Positions 62,390 through 64,000 of a DNA stretch of 64,000 nt are shown one piece after another. The notes beneath the pieces are model-generated. The model saw only the letters and a list, made by a program, of their open reading frames with translations, was not told where the DNA came from and ran no database searches. How positions within the stretch are numbered: the stretch's first letter is position 1; each line of letters begins with the position of its first letter. The translations under genes were made by a program, and so were the position numbers. This DNA is from Heloderma charlesbogerti (lineage: Eukaryota; Chordata; Lepidosauria; Squamata; Helodermatidae), in assembly GCA_026122225.1 (NCBI GenBank), contig JANEZZ010001630.1, positions 62,001 to 126,000 of the forward strand. Direction: 5' to 3'.

Positions 62390-63038
62390 GGGCAATGCCA
62401 AAGAGTGTTCAAACTACCGCACAATTGCGCTCATTTCACATGCCAGCAAGGTGATGCTCAAAATCCTACAAGCTAGGCTTCAGCGGTATGCGAACCGAGA
62501 ACTACCGGAAGTACAAGCTGGGTTTCGAAGAGGCAGAGGAACTAGAGATCAAATTGCCAACATTCGCTGCATCATGGAGAAAGCAAGAGAATTCCAGAAA
62601 AACGTCTATTTCTGCTTCATTGACTATGCTAAAGCCTTTGATTGTGTGGATCACAACAAACTGTGGCAAATTCTTAAAGAGATGGGAGTACCAGACCACC
62701 TTACCTGTCTCCTGAGAAACCTGTACGAGGGTCAAGAAGCAACAGTAAGAACCAGACATGGAACAACCGAGTGGTTCAAAATTGGGAAAGGAGTACGACA
62801 AGGCTGCACATTGTCACCCTGCTTATTTAACTTATATGCAGAGTACATCATGAGAAATGCTGGGTTGGATGAATCAGAGGTCGGAATTAAGATTGCTGGG
62901 AGAATTATCAACAACCTCCGATATGCAGACGACACCACCCTAATGGCAGAAAGCGAAGGGGATCTAAAGAGCCTCTTGTTGAGGGTGAAAGAGGAGAGTG
63001 CAAAAGCTGGTTTGAAACTCAACATTAAAAAAAACTAA
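62390..63038 (+). pseudogene. BovB reverse transcriptase core, broken
   Basis: The frame resumes in phase with that before the SINE: SINE plus TSD is 349 bp, and skipping it restores the frame. Reverse transcriptase motifs are intact: FIDYAKAFD (62616-62642), GVRQGCTLSP (62790-62819) and catalytic YADD (62922-62933). The frame ends at TAA 63036-63038 because of an extra base in an A-run (about 63028-63035). Catalytic residues survive, but the protein cannot be made whole. Confidence 0.93.
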
Positions 63039-63684
63039 GATCATGGCATCTGGCCTTATCACTTCCTGGCATATAGAAGGGGAAGAAATGGAAGCAGTGA
63101 CAGATTTTATTTTCTTGGGCTCCAAGATCACCGCAGGCGGTGACTGTAGCCATGAAATTAAAAGACACTTGCTCCTTGGGAGGAAAGCTATGGCCAACCT
63201 AGACAGCATAGTAAGAAGCAGAGACATCACCTTGCCGACAAAGGTCCATCTAATCAAAGCTATGGTTTTCCCAGTAGTAATGTATGGCTGTGAGAGCTGG
63301 ACTATAAGGAAGGCTGAGCGCCAAACAATTGATGCTTTCGAACTGTGGTGCTGGAGAAGACTCTTATGAGTCCCCTGGACTGCAAGGAGGTCAAATCAGT
63401 CAATCCTAAAGGAAATCAACCCTGACTGCTCATTGGAAGGACAGATACTGAAGCTGAAGTTCAAATATTTTGGCCACCTAATGCGAAGAGAAAAGTCACT
63501 GGAAAAGACCCTGATGCTGGGAAAGACTGAAGGCTAAAGGAGAAGGGGATGGCAGAGGATGAGATGGCTAGATAGCATCATCGATGCAACGAATATGAAC
63601 TTGAGCACACTCCGGGAGAGAGCTCAGGACAGGAAGGCCTGGCATGCTATGGTCCATGGGGTCACGAAGAGTCGGACACGACTG

Positions 63685-63700
<16 letters not shown>
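63039..63700 (+). pseudogene. BovB C-terminal region, broken
   Basis: In the +1-shifted frame there is an HIEGEEMEAV..DFIFLGSKIT..GGDC segment (63070-63145), then GCESWTIRKAE (63286-63320). A TGA at 63367-63369 sits where a CGA arginine codon is likely (CpG decay), and a TAA lies at 63535-63537. The frame then continues MRWLDSI...RKAWHAMVHGVTKSRT to the tail. Confidence 0.88.
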
Positions 63701-63716
<16 letters not shown>

Positions 63717-63773
63717 GAGTAGACTCATTCAAACCAATGGGACAAGTTAGTCCTGAGAAGCTTATGCCCTGTT

Positions 63774-63801
63774 GATTCATTCATTCATTCATTCATTCAT
63801 T
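63774..63801. repeat. (ATTC)n microsatellite
   Basis: Six to seven ATTC units. Confidence 0.95.
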
Positions 63802-64000
63802 CCATTTCATTTCTATACCGCCCAATAGCTGAAGCTCTCTGGGCAGTTCACAAAAATTAAAAACAAATGGCACACAATAAAACAATTTAAAATATATAGA
63901 ATATTAAAACCAATATAACCACAATAAAACCTAGCAGCTGTGCAGGAATTTAAAATACAGATTTAAAACAGCAAAGATAAAAGTCTAGAAAGCTAAAATG
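63802..64000 (-). repeat. LINE-like repeat, cut by the window edge
   Basis: TTTCTATACCGCCCAATAGCTGAAGCTCTCTGGGCAGTTCACAAAAATTAAAAACAAATGG followed by A-rich sequence is like the inverted 3' UTR of the L2-like family (CCGCCCAGAGAGC..GGCTAT..GCGGTATA). It continues beyond the window. Confidence 0.6.

Larger units (their letters stand above)
60138..63715 (+). mobile_element. RTE-BovB LINE, near full length, with nested SINE
   Basis: An 11-bp target-site duplication, AGAGTAGACTC (60127-60137 and 63716-63726), brackets the element. The 5' end reads CCCTTCATGGATCACTGCCTTG, and the 3' end GGGGTCACGAAGAGTCGGACACGACTGAAC plus (AAC)n. Excluding the 349 bp of SINE and its target duplication, the length is about 3.23 kb, the usual size for BovB. 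The protein region has an apurinic-type endonuclease and reverse transcriptase, disrupted in at least six places. It is inactive but young enough to keep its ends and TSD. Confidence 0.95.

Overview
The window looks like a gene-free, repeat-saturated stretch of a squamate reptile genome, most likely a lizard. The diagnosis rests on the repeats: a near full-length RTE-BovB LINE (60138-63715), a Sauria-type SINE nested inside it (62041-62381), many copies of a tRNA-Ala-like SINE and of a second tRNA-derived SINE, CR1 and L2-like LINE 3' ends, and a 5S rRNA-derived SINE or pseudogene fragment. No cellular protein-coding gene, functional tRNA or rRNA gene could be supported. The only recognisable protein-coding sequence is the decayed endonuclease/reverse transcriptase frame of the BovB element. 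All other long open frames fall in low-complexity GC-rich repeats or are short chance frames.

The striking content is a crowd of non-autonomous DNA transposons that share one terminus, TAGGGATG...CATCCCTA. These first bases match those of maize Ac, and many copies are bounded by 8-bp target-site duplications (TSDs), so they are hAT (Ac-like) elements. At least four unrelated interiors use this terminus. They are called here P (palindrome array, 0.4-0.9 kb), X (0.3-0.5 kb, AT-rich), Y (about 0.44 kb) and Z (about 0.5 kb, with about 130-bp subterminal direct repeats), plus related forms G, P7 and P8. Exact 8-bp TSDs were read for X at 697-1116 and 15982-16285, P at 6337-7218, 33907-34623 and 48717-49514, P7 at 40143-40581, P8 at 50277-52037 and an X-like copy at 53202-53596.

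Layout: 1-2.3 kb Z1 with X inside, then a truncated P1; 4.4-4.9 kb CR1 and SINE; 6-7.3 kb P2 inside another DNA element; 7.4-9.4 kb SINE, Z2 and LINE pieces; 10.6-11.1 kb an inverted-repeat element; 12-14 kb an L2 split by Y; 16.3-18.2 kb mostly unique DNA; 20-23 kb two SINEs each interrupted by a G element; 25-31 kb X, Y, Z, SINE and L2 copies; 32.07-33.6 kb a three-level nest (P3 in X in Z); 33.9-34.6 kb P4; 38.5-39.1 kb a chimeric P/Y element; 40.1-40.6 kb P7; 43-47 kb Y, SINE, 5S and LINE pieces; 48.7-49.5 kb P6; 50.3-52.0 kb P8; 53.2-55.5 kb X/Y cluster; 56-59.2 kb SINEs and CR1; 60.1-63.7 kb BovB; 63.8 kb to the edge, another LINE-like repeat.

The most unusual system is the P family. 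Its interior is an alternating array of two palindromes, one centred on TACGTAAATATTTACGTA and one of the form GCAAATGGCGGC...GCCGCCATTTGC. In the copies with both ends, each end carries an outward-facing consensus 5' splice site (AGGTAAGT) close to the terminal inverted repeat (TIR). Such an element could act as a mobile promoter/first-exon module, which is inference. Nothing here has been searched against a database, so family novelty is unproven.
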